Shown one piece after another: positions 24,463 through 32,587 of a stretch of DNA of 37,899 nt (its first letter is position 1; each line of letters begins with the position of its first letter). The stretch is from Pseudomonadales bacterium. GTDB lineage: Bacteria > Pseudomonadota > Gammaproteobacteria > Pseudomonadales > Azotimanducaceae. The notes below the pieces were generated by a model, which searched no databases, was not told where the DNA came from, and saw only the letters and a program-made list of their open reading frames with translations. A program made the translations under genes and the position numbers. The stretch spans positions 1-37,899 of the forward strand of contig JAQWIX010000084.1 of the NCBI GenBank assembly GCA_029248675.1, written 5' to 3'.

Positions 24463-25565
24463 TAAAGACCTCCTAAAGTTGCAATTCTGTCCATGTGGTA
24501 ATCCGAGTCGCCGTACATTGGCCGCGCCCATTTCGAGCGTTTGAGATAAAGCTGGGCGTCATAGTCAGCGGTAAAGCCGATAGCGCCGTGCAGGCCGACG
24601 CCGTCGATGCCGATTTGTGCGAAGGCGTCGGACGCATAGCCCTTGGCCATGGAGACTGCCTTGGCCAGTTCTGCCGGATCATCGTCTACGGTCCATGCTG
24701 CGAAGTAACACAGTGAGCGATAGCTTTCCAAGTCTACAAACATATCGGCTAAGCGGTGTTTAACGCCTTGGTACTGACCAATGGGTTTGCCAAATTGAAT
24801 GCGTTCCTTGGCATAGCCACTGGTCATTTCCAGTATCGCCGCGCCAGCGCCTACCATCTCGGCGGTGGTAGCCACGGCGCCGCAGTCGGTTAAGAAGGCT
24901 AGTTGCTCAGGGCTCAGGGGTAGCAAGTCCTCTTCACCAATTTCAACTCCGTCGATGTCCACGCTGGCCATGGGCTTGGTGGTGTCGATGGTGGGTTGAG
25001 GTGTAACAGTGACCTGCTCTTTGCCCAATGCCGCCAGAGCTAGGCCGTTAGGGCCTTGCACAGCCAGCAACATGTAGTGGGCCGCCGCGGCGTCGTTCAC
25101 AAATGGTTTTTTGCCGTGCAGGGTATAGCCGCCCGTTCTTGCCGTAGCGGTAGCCGTGATGGCTTTAGGGTCAATCCAGTTTGCCTCGTCGTACAGGCCA
25201 AGGGTCACCACGGCTTCGCCAGAGGCCATAGCTGGTAGCCAGCTGGCTTTCTGTTGCTCTGAGGCACAAGTCAGTATCGCTGCGCTTGCCAGTGCCTGAG
25301 AGGCCATGGGCAGTGGGCACAGCCCTTCGGCGGCGGCTTCTAAAACCACGGTCTGATCAATCCATTTGAGCCCCAGCCCTCCGTGAGCTTCAGGAATCGT
25401 CAGACCCAGCCAACCCAGTTCGGCCGCTTGCTGCCACAGGGCTTGGTCAAAAGGGGTGCTTTCGTTGGCGATCTCTCTAACCCGTGTTAGCGGACAAGCC
25501 TCTTTCATAAACCGTTGAACCTGCTCTTTCAGCAAGTTCTGTTCTTCTGTAAATCCAAAGTTCAT
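24462..25565 (-). CDS. acyl-CoA dehydrogenase, second subunit type
   Basis: This 367-aa protein is a divergent acyl-CoA dehydrogenase. It starts MNFGFTEEQNLLKEQVQRFM and has LGWLGLTIPEAHGGLGL. The C-terminal half includes RIQFGKPIGQYQGVKHRLADM and VGLHGAIGFTADYDAQLYLKR, in which an ADYD replaces the more common WE. The middle domain is less conserved than in its neighbour. It is translationally coupled to the next gene and comes 33 bases after an SDR, so the three form one minus-strand operon. A heteromeric enzyme with its partner is inferred from this layout. Confidence 0.92.
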   Translation of the reverse strand: MNFGFTEEQNLLKEQVQRFMKEACPLTRVREIANESTPFDQALWQQAAELGWLGLTIPEAHGGLGLKWIDQTVVLEAAAEGLCPLPMASQALASAAILTCASEQQKASWLPAMASGEAVVTLGLYDEANWIDPKAITATATARTGGYTLHGKKPFVNDAAAAHYMLLAVQGPNGLALAALGKEQVTVTPQPTIDTTKPMASVDIDGVEIGEEDLLPLSPEQLAFLTDCGAVATTAEMVGAGAAILEMTSGYAKERIQFGKPIGQYQGVKHRLADMFVDLESYRSLCYFAAWTVDDDPAELAKAVSMAKGYASDAFAQIGIDGVGLHGAIGFTADYDAQLYLKRSKWARPMYGDSDYHMDRIATLGGL

Positions 25566-25598
25566 TTCAATCCTCTCACTCAGATATTAGTAACGAGG

Positions 25599-26474
25599 CT
25601 AGCCACCACGTAGTGGGTTAACCGGTGGCCAAGCTTCTTTGCTGGCCAGTATTTTCTCGCCAATATCTGCCACCGCCCAAGGTTCCGCGTCGGCGCTGGC
25701 CTGTGCGATAGGGGTTACCTGCCAGCTCAACAGCGATACGTTGTTACCGGCAACCAGCCATTGGCGACCGCTGATGTCCTTGGCCTCGTCGGTGCACAGC
25801 CAAACCACTGGGGGTGATACCGCCTCGGGTGGAAAACTGTCTTGGACCTCTTCCGGAAGAATGTCCGTGGTCAAGCGCGAGGTGGCGGTGGGTGCCAGCA
25901 CATTGACGGTGATGCCGTATTTGACGCCTTCGAGCCACAAGCAGCGCATAAAGCCGGCGATGCCAGCTTTAGCTGCGCCGTAGTTTGTTTGTCCAAAGTT
26001 GCCCAGCAGCCCTGAGGTAGAACTGGTCATAATAATACGGCCGCCTGTGCCTTGTTCCAGCATACGGTCAAAGGCAACCTTGGTGGTTAGATAGGTGCCG
26101 CGCAAGTGCACGTCCATCACCACATCCCACATGTCGTCAGTCATGTTCTTGAAGGACTTGTCACGCAGAATGCCGGCGTTGGCAATAAGGATATCCAGCT
26201 TGCCAAAGGCGGTTACCGCCGCATCGACCATACCTTGGGCATCGTCTCGATTGGTGACAGACCCGTAGTGGGCTACGGCCTCGCCGCCGGAGGCTTTGAT
26301 TTCGTCAACAACACCGTCTGCCATTGAGGTGCTCGCGCCGGTACCGTCCCGGGCGCCGCCCAAATCATTGACAACAACCTTGGCTCCCTCGGCTGCTAAC
26401 AACAGTGCGTGAGCACGGCCTAAGCCACCGCCTGCACCAGTAACTATTGCAACCTTGCCTTCAAGCATTCCCAT
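25599..26474 (-). CDS. short-chain dehydrogenase, MFE-2-like
   Basis: This 291-aa SDR resembles the (3R)-hydroxyacyl-CoA dehydrogenase domain of peroxisomal multifunctional enzyme 2. It begins LEGKVAIVTGAGGGLGRAHALLLA, then VVVNDLGGARDGTG with the Asp that selects NAD. LIANAGILRDKSF and catalytic Ser (TSSTSG) and Tyr-Lys (YGAAKAGIAG) follow, and the C-terminus is longer than in ordinary SDRs. The first ATG (26474) has GGGAGAGGG upstream; a second lies two codons later. It heads the operon with the two acyl-CoA dehydrogenases, fitting a beta-oxidation-like sequence. Confidence 0.92.
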   Translation of the reverse strand: MGMLEGKVAIVTGAGGGLGRAHALLLAAEGAKVVVNDLGGARDGTGASTSMADGVVDEIKASGGEAVAHYGSVTNRDDAQGMVDAAVTAFGKLDILIANAGILRDKSFKNMTDDMWDVVMDVHLRGTYLTTKVAFDRMLEQGTGGRIIMTSSTSGLLGNFGQTNYGAAKAGIAGFMRCLWLEGVKYGITVNVLAPTATSRLTTDILPEEVQDSFPPEAVSPPVVWLCTDEAKDISGRQWLVAGNNVSLLSWQVTPIAQASADAEPWAVADIGEKILASKEAWPPVNPLRGG

Positions 26475-26621
26475 AACCCTCTCCCCTGTATATGTGATTT
26501 ACGACCGCTGTCGATGTTGCACTGATACTACCATCGGGCATTGCCACGGAACATTAGTTACCGGTGCTTTATGCTCGGCGCTTGCGAACACTTTTTATGG
26601 CTTAAACCCAGCGTTGTGGGG

Positions 26622-26638
26622 TGCTAGTGTATCTAGCA
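26622..26638. promoter_or_regulatory. inverted repeat upstream of an SDR
   Basis: TGCTAG and CTAGCA flank a five-base spacer (TGTAT) about 26 bases before the GTG start at 26664. It lies where a repressor or activator of this gene, or of the divergent operon starting at 26474, could bind. No clear promoter boxes were found around it. Confidence 0.3.
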
Positions 26639-26663
26639 GTTGCGAAGGATTGAGGGGACAGAC

Positions 26664-27416
26664 GTGGACAAATTATTGGACTTTACTGGCAAGGTCGCCT
26701 TGGTGACCGGCGGCAGCCGGGGACTAGGGCGTGAAATGGCGCTGGCACTGGCGGAACGGGGTGCCGACGTCATCATCACCAGCCGCAAGGCCGATGCTTG
26801 CGAGGCCGTGGCTGCTGAGATTCAGGCCCTTGGGCGCCAGGCCATGGCCTACGGGTGTCATGTAGGTCATTGGGGCGAAATTGACGCCTTGGTGGATGCC
26901 GCTTATGAACGGTTTGGAAAAATCGACATCTTGATCAACAACGCGGGTATGTCACCCCTGTATGAATCCTTGTCATCCATTACCGAGGAGCTTTTCGACA
27001 AAGTGGTCGGTGTTAACTTGAAAGGCCCTTTCCGACTGATGGCCCTGGTGGGCGAGCGTATGGCAGCAGGCGAGGGGGGTAGCATCGTCAATATAAGCAG
27101 CATTGCCTCACTGCAGCCGTCGCCAAACTCGGAACCCTATGGCGCAGCCAAGTCCGGTCTCAACGCGTTAACGCGCTCATTCGCCTTTGCCTTTGGCTCC
27201 AACGTGCGGGTGAACGGTATCGCGGCAGGGCCGTTTTTAACGGACATATCCAAGGCCTGGGACATGCAGGCATTTGAAAAACAGGCCAAGGCCCAGCACG
27301 CGCTGAAGCGTGGGGGCGAGCCGGACGAAATTGTCGGCGCGGCTCTGTATTTGGCTGGGCCCGGTGCCAGCTTCACCACGGGCACGGTGATTCGTGTTGA
27401 TGGCGGGACCCGCTAA
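26664..27416 (+). CDS. short-chain dehydrogenase/reductase
   Basis: This 250-aa classical SDR has TGGSRGLG near residue 15 with TSRKAD following, a pattern favouring NADP. The LINNAG motif, catalytic Ser (NISSIAS) and Tyr-Lys (YGAAKSGLNAL) are intact. The C-terminal TTGTVIRVDGG is typical. I use the GTG at 26664 with AGGGGA five bases upstream, not the TTG at 26640. It is divergent from the SDR/acyl-CoA dehydrogenase operon and overlaps the convergent ATP-grasp gene by four bases. A role with the same catabolic set is inferred from position only. Confidence 0.9.
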   Translation: MDKLLDFTGKVALVTGGSRGLGREMALALAERGADVIITSRKADACEAVAAEIQALGRQAMAYGCHVGHWGEIDALVDAAYERFGKIDILINNAGMSPLYESLSSITEELFDKVVGVNLKGPFRLMALVGERMAAGEGGSIVNISSIASLQPSPNSEPYGAAKSGLNALTRSFAFAFGSNVRVNGIAAGPFLTDISKAWDMQAFEKQAKAQHALKRGGEPDEIVGAALYLAGPGASFTTGTVIRVDGGTR

Positions 27417-28303
27417 GAACCCGTTTGCTGCTGGATGAATTGGGTGACAGCACGAACCAGTGCCGGCCCAAAGTCTTTATCATAGAGCTTATTCAGGGTG
27501 CCTAAGCCCCCTGGATTGGCCACATTGACCTCCATCAGGACGTCATCTACTAAGTCGATGGCGGCAAAGCCGATATGTTCCGCCATCAGGTCTTTGGCAA
27601 TTTCTCCAATAATTTGCTTTTGTCGTTCACTGAGCGTGGTGGGCTGGGCTGAACCATGCTGTGCAAGGTTTGCATGCAGTTGGTCCGTGGGAAGGCGCAA
27701 GTAGCTGCCAAGTATCTGTCCTCCGGCGACTAGGGTTCGGGTTTCGCCCTCTGCGATGTTGGGCAGAAACCGCTGCAGTACAAAGTACGCCCCCGGGCGC
27801 TGGGCCATCCTTGTTGTGAGTGTGTCCGTGTCGTCGCTGTGCAGGCGTGAGACGTCCTGTCCAAAACTGCCAGCGAGAGGTTTGAGCACCCAATCGCCGG
27901 GTTCCTTGGCCATTGCCGCCTTCAGCGTTTCTGGCTCCGAAGCGATATGGCTCTGTGGCCCAAGGTCCAACCACGCGGCTTTGCCGTGTCGCAGGATCAT
28001 TGTGGCTGGCGCGTTGATCACCCGTCGGCTGGGCAACTCATCCAGCAGTTGCAGCCAGTCTAGAAAGCCGCTGCGGGGTCCAAATCCTAAGGGCCAAACC
28101 AGATCAAAGGCTTCTAATGGCGTGGTGTCGACAAATAGCCCTTGTGGGCGCCGGTGCAGGGAGTGGTGTGGTCCGTGACTGACCTGCCAACCTTGGGTTG
28201 CAAAGGCTGCTGGCAACGTTTGGACGTTGTCATTGCCGGCATGGTTCGGTGCCGTTGGGTTGGAATGAGGCGAGAGCAAAAAAAGAACGCTGGGTTTGGG
28301 CAT
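27413..28303 (-). CDS. ATP-grasp protein, glutathione synthetase-like
   Basis: This 296-aa protein looks like a short relative of glutathione synthetase (GshB). It has RHGKAAWL, the ATP-binding WVLKPLAGSFGQDVSRL, FVLQRFLPNIAEGETRTLVAGG with lid residues, and metal-binding LMEVNVANPGGLGTL near the C-terminus. E. coli GshB is 316 aa and carries DP and YATYMLE segments near its N-terminal third that I do not see here. It may therefore join a different pair of substrates. The ATG at 28303 starts the first recognisable strand; a frame extending to 28441 adds unconserved residues and enters the nadA promoter. Confidence 0.75.
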   Translation of the reverse strand: MPKPSVLFLLSPHSNPTAPNHAGNDNVQTLPAAFATQGWQVSHGPHHSLHRRPQGLFVDTTPLEAFDLVWPLGFGPRSGFLDWLQLLDELPSRRVINAPATMILRHGKAAWLDLGPQSHIASEPETLKAAMAKEPGDWVLKPLAGSFGQDVSRLHSDDTDTLTTRMAQRPGAYFVLQRFLPNIAEGETRTLVAGGQILGSYLRLPTDQLHANLAQHGSAQPTTLSERQKQIIGEIAKDLMAEHIGFAAIDLVDDVLMEVNVANPGGLGTLNKLYDKDFGPALVRAVTQFIQQQTGS

Positions 28304-28358
28304 AGATGAAGCTCGCGAGTGGCGATAGCGGTGTAGATTCCCTTGGGGTAAATCAGGC

Positions 28359-28401
28359 CACAAATAGTAGATTTGTGACAGCCCAAGGTTGGACTTATGA
28401 T
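28359..28401 (+). promoter_or_regulatory. nadA promoter with overlapping palindrome
   Basis: TTGTGA (28373-28378), 17 bases, TATGAT (28396-28401) form a good sigma70 promoter pointing at nadA. The perfect inverted repeat CACAAAT, AGTAG, ATTTGTG (28359-28377) covers the -35 box, the right place for a repressor. No NAD-responsive operator consensus is claimed. Confidence 0.62.
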
Positions 28402-28421
28402 CGGCAACTAAATCCACAACG

Positions 28422-29486
28422 GTGATTACAGTGAGCAGCAATTCGACCAGTCTTCCCGATTACTCCCTCGCCCCCGAGCAGGTGCCGTTGGTGGGCAGTC
28501 TGACATTGGACGATGGGGAGCGAGAACGTTTGAAATCTCGCATCGCCGACACGTTGCAAAGCAGAGGTATGGCCTTGGTGGCCCACTACTATGTGGATGG
28601 CGACATTCAGGATTTGGCGGAACAAACCGGCGGTTGTGTTTCTGATTCTCTGGAAATGGCCCGTTTTGGTCGCGATCACCAAGCGTCTAATCTGGTGGTT
28701 GCCGGTGTGCGTTTTATGGGCGAAACAGCCAAGATTCTGTCGCCAGAGAAGCGCGTTTTTATGCCCACGTTAGAAGCGGAATGTTCCCTAGATCTGGGCT
28801 GCCCACCGGATGCCTTCGCCCAGTTTACCGCCGAGCACCCAGATCGAACGGTTGTGGTTTACGCCAATACCTCAGCTCGCGTTAAGGCGTTAGCGGATTG
28901 GGTGGTCACCAGTAGCTGTGCATTGGACATCGTCAGCAGCTTAAAGGCTCGCGGTGAAAAAATACTGTGGGCCCCGGACAAGCACTTGGGAGCCTACATT
29001 CAGAAGCAAACCCAAGCGGACATGCTGCTTTGGAGCGGGGCTTGCGTGGTGCATGAAGAATTTAAGTCCAAGGCCTTGGATGATTTGCGCAAGGTTTATC
29101 CAGATGCCGGCGTGCTGGTGCACCCAGAGTCCCCGGCATCGGTGATTCAAGGCGCCGACGTGGTTGGCTCCACCAAGGCCATCGTGGACGCGGCTCAGCG
29201 TATGCCCAATGATACGTTTATCGTCGCCACAGACCGTGGAATTTTTCACAAACTGCGTCAGCAAAACCCGGGTAAGACGTTTATAGAGGCACCAACTGCC
29301 GGAGACGGTGCTACCTGCCGATCATGTGCCCACTGTCCTTGGATGGCGATGAACGAGCTGCGCGCATTGGATCGGGTGCTGCATGACGATGCGTACATGG
29401 CGAGTTGCGAGATTTTGGTTGATCCAGAGTTAGGGCTGCGGGCTAAGCAGCCACTGGATCGTATGCTGGCATTTCAGGCGGGCTGA
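28422..29486 (+). CDS. nadA: quinolinate synthase
   Basis: NadA (354 aa) condenses iminoaspartate with dihydroxyacetone phosphate to quinolinate in NAD synthesis, using a [4Fe-4S] cluster. The three cluster cysteines line up at Cys121, Cys208 and Cys305, each eight residues beyond E. coli Cys113, Cys200 and Cys297. Cys305 is the last of the CRSCAHC triad. [18 protein letters not shown] is the family's typical N-terminal motif. The start is GTG at 28422, although GTG at 28431 is possible; neither has a clear ribosome binding site. Its promoter lies just upstream. Confidence 0.96.
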   Translation: MITVSSNSTSLPDYSLAPEQVPLVGSLTLDDGERERLKSRIADTLQSRGMALVAHYYVDGDIQDLAEQTGGCVSDSLEMARFGRDHQASNLVVAGVRFMGETAKILSPEKRVFMPTLEAECSLDLGCPPDAFAQFTAEHPDRTVVVYANTSARVKALADWVVTSSCALDIVSSLKARGEKILWAPDKHLGAYIQKQTQADMLLWSGACVVHEEFKSKALDDLRKVYPDAGVLVHPESPASVIQGADVVGSTKAIVDAAQRMPNDTFIVATDRGIFHKLRQQNPGKTFIEAPTAGDGATCRSCAHCPWMAMNELRALDRVLHDDAYMASCEILVDPELGLRAKQPLDRMLAFQAG

Positions 29487-29502
29487 CGGCTCGCCAAGAC
29501 CT

Positions 29503-30993
29503 TTAGCCCTGTTGGGCTCTTATTTCGGTTCGAAGATCTTGAATGCGCTGGGTCAACTTGGCGTGGAGTTGGCGATTGCCCCCGGCGACCAAGTTCTTGG
29601 CGTATTCCAGATGCTGGATGGCTCGGTGGGATGCGCCATTGAGATAAAAGTACTCGGCCCGGGCCAAGTGGACTTCCGTTACGTTACCGGCCAACCCCGC
29701 TGTCTCGGCCAGCTCAAACCAGATCAGCGTGTCGTTAGGGCGCAACTTCGACATTCGCTTATATAAGGTTTCTGCCTCGGTGTACCGCTGGTTTTTGGCC
29801 TTTGCTTGAGCGAGTAGCATGGTCAATGGATAACTGTCTGGGTAAAGGGCTAGGGCCTTTAAGAGGTGTTCTTCGGCTTCTTGTACTTGATCTGCCGCCG
29901 TCAGAGTTTCAGCCAGAGCGCTAGTGAACAGTACGTTGCCCTTATCGCTTTGGTAAATTTTTCGCACTCTTTCTATGGCTTCTTCGTGGTCGCCTTTGCG
30001 GCTCAACGCCAAGGCAAGACCGTACTCGCTGGCTAAATCCTTGGGCTGGTCCTGAAGCGCCTTGCGATAGGTCACTACATCCAGCCCGGGGTTTGTGCTG
30101 TAGCTTTGCTGGGCTCTGATACGCACGATTTGGTAGGCAAGGGCCGAGCGGGGGTCTATTGGTTGTGTTGTGCCTGCGCTCCGGGCTTGGTCTCGGGCAT
30201 CGCTGATGCGGGTTTCTGATAGCGGGTGAGTGAGTAAAAACTCCGGGGGTCGGCGGGTGAAACGGTAGGCTTGCTGCATGCGTTCAAACATTCGAGCCAT
30301 AGCATTCGGGTCAATGTCGGCCCTAACCAGTGTGCTTAAGCCGATGCGGTCCGCCTCTTGTTCTCTGGCTCGGCTGAAACGTAGTTGATTGGATTGGCTC
30401 ACCGCTTGAGCGGTGGTCAGTGCGGCCAGGCCCGCGTCGCCTCCGCCGGCGGCTGCGATTAGGACAGCGCTTAGCAGGCCGATGAGCGCGGGTACTGAGT
30501 TTGCTTGTTGGGCTTGAATGCCTCGGGCGAAATGACGTTGGCTGAGGTGGGCCATTTCGTGGGCAATAACCGAAGAATATTCGGCCACATCTCTGGCATA
30601 AATGAGTAACCCTAGATTAATGCCAATAATGCCCCCGGGCGCGGCAAAGGCATTGATTTCTGGGTTGTCGACCACGGCGACTGCTTGCATCGGTTGCCGC
30701 ATTTCTGAGAACTGGGCCAAATAGCTGATGTGTTGCTCGACGTAGTACTGGATCAAGACATCGTCAGATAGCGGTAGCGACGCATTGAGCTGCTTCAAAA
30801 AGATGGATCCAATTTGGGCCTCCATCTGAGGCGAGACGATGCTGGATGCACCATCACCTAGGCTGGGTAGGTCTCTTGGGTTGGACGCTTTGGCGCTGCC
30901 GCTGAGGCCAACCAACACGAGAACCATCACGCTGAAAGCGGCAGCGATTGGGGCAAGCCGTGGGTTGGATCTGAGTGGTTTGGCGTAGGACAT
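29503..30993 (-). CDS. bepA: M48 metalloprotease BepA with TPR repeats
   Basis: BepA (496 aa) is a periplasmic zinc metalloprotease and chaperone that helps or degrades LptD and BamA during outer-membrane assembly. A signal peptide covers about residues 1-36. The HEMAH motif is at 145-149, and the third zinc ligand is expected in the REQEAD motif at about 210-215. LTHPLSETRISDAR holds the His that plugs the active site in E. coli. The C-terminal third is a chain of TPR repeats. I use the ATG at 30993, because the frame reading back to 31407 runs across the divergent tusA-like gene. It converges with nadA. Confidence 0.93.
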   Translation of the reverse strand: MSYAKPLRSNPRLAPIAAAFSVMVLVLVGLSGSAKASNPRDLPSLGDGASSIVSPQMEAQIGSIFLKQLNASLPLSDDVLIQYYVEQHISYLAQFSEMRQPMQAVAVVDNPEINAFAAPGGIIGINLGLLIYARDVAEYSSVIAHEMAHLSQRHFARGIQAQQANSVPALIGLLSAVLIAAAGGGDAGLAALTTAQAVSQSNQLRFSRAREQEADRIGLSTLVRADIDPNAMARMFERMQQAYRFTRRPPEFLLTHPLSETRISDARDQARSAGTTQPIDPRSALAYQIVRIRAQQSYSTNPGLDVVTYRKALQDQPKDLASEYGLALALSRKGDHEEAIERVRKIYQSDKGNVLFTSALAETLTAADQVQEAEEHLLKALALYPDSYPLTMLLAQAKAKNQRYTEAETLYKRMSKLRPNDTLIWFELAETAGLAGNVTEVHLARAEYFYLNGASHRAIQHLEYAKNLVAGGNRQLHAKLTQRIQDLRTEIRAQQG

Positions 30994-31130
30994 GGCTAGA
31001 TAGTAACCGAATGATGCCCGGATGGAACATGCGCTCGCCAGCCGATCCGGCAGCCCTCGAATGTCTTTCAACACAACCTCTTTGACTCGGCGAGCGAACA
31101 AGCTTTGGGGGCCTGTGATACATTTGGCCC

Positions 31131-31376
31131 ATGAAAAACTTAGAGCAACAGGTCGATCATTTTTTGGATTTGCAGGGTCTGATGTGCCCAATGCCGCTGT
31201 TGAAGGCCAAGCAGGCCTTAAACCGGATGGATCCGGCTCAAACCTTAGGCGTGCTGGCGACGGATCCGGGTTCCGAACGGGATTTTCAAGTGTTTGCCCA
31301 GCAAAGTGGCCATGAGCTGCTGGACTGTTCCGTCCATGGTGATGTGTACGCTTACACGATTCGGAAAAAAACATGA
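31131..31376 (+). CDS. TusA-family sulfurtransferase
   Basis: This 81-aa protein has the TusA signature LDLQGLMCPMPLLKAKQALN, with the sulfur-carrying Cys in CPMP. TusA proteins relay persulfide sulfur for tRNA thiolation and other uses. It is divergent from bepA with about 137 bases between. Its stop overlaps the next gene's ATG (ATGA), so they are coupled. A tusA-like gene between bepA and perM is also the Pseudomonas order, and it may be a paralogue rather than TusA itself. Confidence 0.9.
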   Translation: MKNLEQQVDHFLDLQGLMCPMPLLKAKQALNRMDPAQTLGVLATDPGSERDFQVFAQQSGHELLDCSVHGDVYAYTIRKKT

Positions 31377-32470
31377 GTTTTCTCGATGTGATAGGTGGCT
31401 GGTTCAACCGTTATTTTTCTCGCCCCGACGCCATTTTTTTGATCGCCGCGCTGCTGGTAAGCATGGTTGTGCTCTACAGCTTAGCCGGAGCGCTGGCGCC
31501 GGTACTTACGGGGCTTGTGATCGCTTTTTTGCTGCAAGGCTTGGTTGAGCGGTTGGAGGGGCTGGGTTGTCCTCGACTGCTGGCGATTTGCATCGCCATG
31601 ATCGTGTTAATTGGCTCGGTGTTTGCGATCGTGCTGTTGGTGGTGCCCCTGATTTGGCAGCAGGCGGCCAGTCTGCTGGCGTTGGCGCCGTCCTTTGTCG
31701 GGATTTTGCGTGATGGCCTGTCCAGTCTCGCGGAGCGTTTTCCCGAGTTCATTACCGAAGAGCAGATTCTAGGCGTCGTCAATGAGAGCTCCAAAGAGCT
31801 GGGCAACTTAAGCGCGTTTTTGTTGGAGAGTGCCTTTTCTCAGGTCTTCTCGCTTTTCGGCCTGCTCATTTATCTGGTGCTGGTTCCTATTTCCGTGTTT
31901 TTCCTGTTGAAAGACAAAGAAGCTTTAATTGGTCACCTTCTGTCGCTGCTGCCATCCGACCGCCCCTTGCTGGATGCAGTGGGGGTCGAGATGAATGCTC
32001 AGCTTGGTAATTACGTGCGCGGCAAGGTCGTCGAGATACTTTTGGTGGGCAGCGTGAGCTTCATCACCTTTTTGTTTTTTGGTCTGAACTATGCGGCCTT
32101 GCTGGGTGTTTTGGTCGGTATATCGGTGCTGATACCCTTTATTGGCGCGGCCATTGTGACCTTGCCGGTTTTTGTTATCGCGGTCTTGCAGTTTGGTTGG
32201 TCTCTAGAACTGGGCTGGGTCATGCTGGCTTACGCGGTGATCCAATTTCTCGACGGCAATGTGCTTGTGCCTCTGCTGTTCTCAGAGGCCGTGGATCTGC
32301 ACCCAATTACGATCATTGTCTCGGTGCTGGCCTTTGGTGGTTTGTGGGGTCTTTGGGGCGTCTTTTTCGCCATTCCTTTGGCGACTTTGATCAAGGCAAT
32401 TTATGTGGCTTGGCCTAGGGGTCAAATCAACTCAGCGCCATCGGAACCCGAGCCGGCTCAGGAATCTTAA
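31373..32470 (+). CDS. PerM/AI-2E-family transporter
   Basis: This 365-aa protein has about seven or eight membrane segments and belongs to the AI-2E/PerM permease family. Characteristic parts are LVERLEGLGCPRLLAICIAM near residue 60 and the C-terminal FAVIQFLDGNVLVPLLFSEAVDLHP-like pattern (here VIQFLDGNVLVPLLFSE and VDLHPITIIVSVLAFG). Members export signals, sodium or unknown solutes. Its ATG overlaps the tusA-like stop by four bases. The specific substrate is not visible in the sequence. Confidence 0.9.
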   Translation: MSFLDVIGGWFNRYFSRPDAIFLIAALLVSMVVLYSLAGALAPVLTGLVIAFLLQGLVERLEGLGCPRLLAICIAMIVLIGSVFAIVLLVVPLIWQQAASLLALAPSFVGILRDGLSSLAERFPEFITEEQILGVVNESSKELGNLSAFLLESAFSQVFSLFGLLIYLVLVPISVFFLLKDKEALIGHLLSLLPSDRPLLDAVGVEMNAQLGNYVRGKVVEILLVGSVSFITFLFFGLNYAALLGVLVGISVLIPFIGAAIVTLPVFVIAVLQFGWSLELGWVMLAYAVIQFLDGNVLVPLLFSEAVDLHPITIIVSVLAFGGLWGLWGVFFAIPLATLIKAIYVAWPRGQINSAPSEPEPAQES

Positions 32471-32587
32471 CCCCGGGCCGCTCTACTCAAGGTTCCACGG
32501 GTGCCCGACAGTACTGGCTCGATCCTTCTGCAGCGGCGAACCAGCGGTTGGTGGCTGGATTGGGATCCTACATTTGGAGTTTATGTT

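Noticed and set aside
24463-24531. Extended start of the second-position acyl-CoA dehydrogenase
   Set aside because: The 23 added residues are a shadow of the upstream gene; MDFDYTPQEQ with a strong AGGAGGT is the true start.
12077-28421. A copy of the tRNA-Lys 3' end as an island attachment site
   Set aside because: I looked for the T-arm and acceptor end through the block and found no convincing second copy.
28304-28441. Extended start of the ATP-grasp gene
   Set aside because: The extra residues are unconserved and would cover the nadA promoter and start codon.
30994-31407. Long N-terminal extension of bepA
   Set aside because: It crosses the divergent tusA-like gene in antisense, and a clear signal peptide starts at 30993.
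32501-32587. GTG start for the metalloprotease
   Set aside because: It would place about 29 residues before a lipoprotein signal peptide; TTG at 32588 has a well-spaced GGAG.
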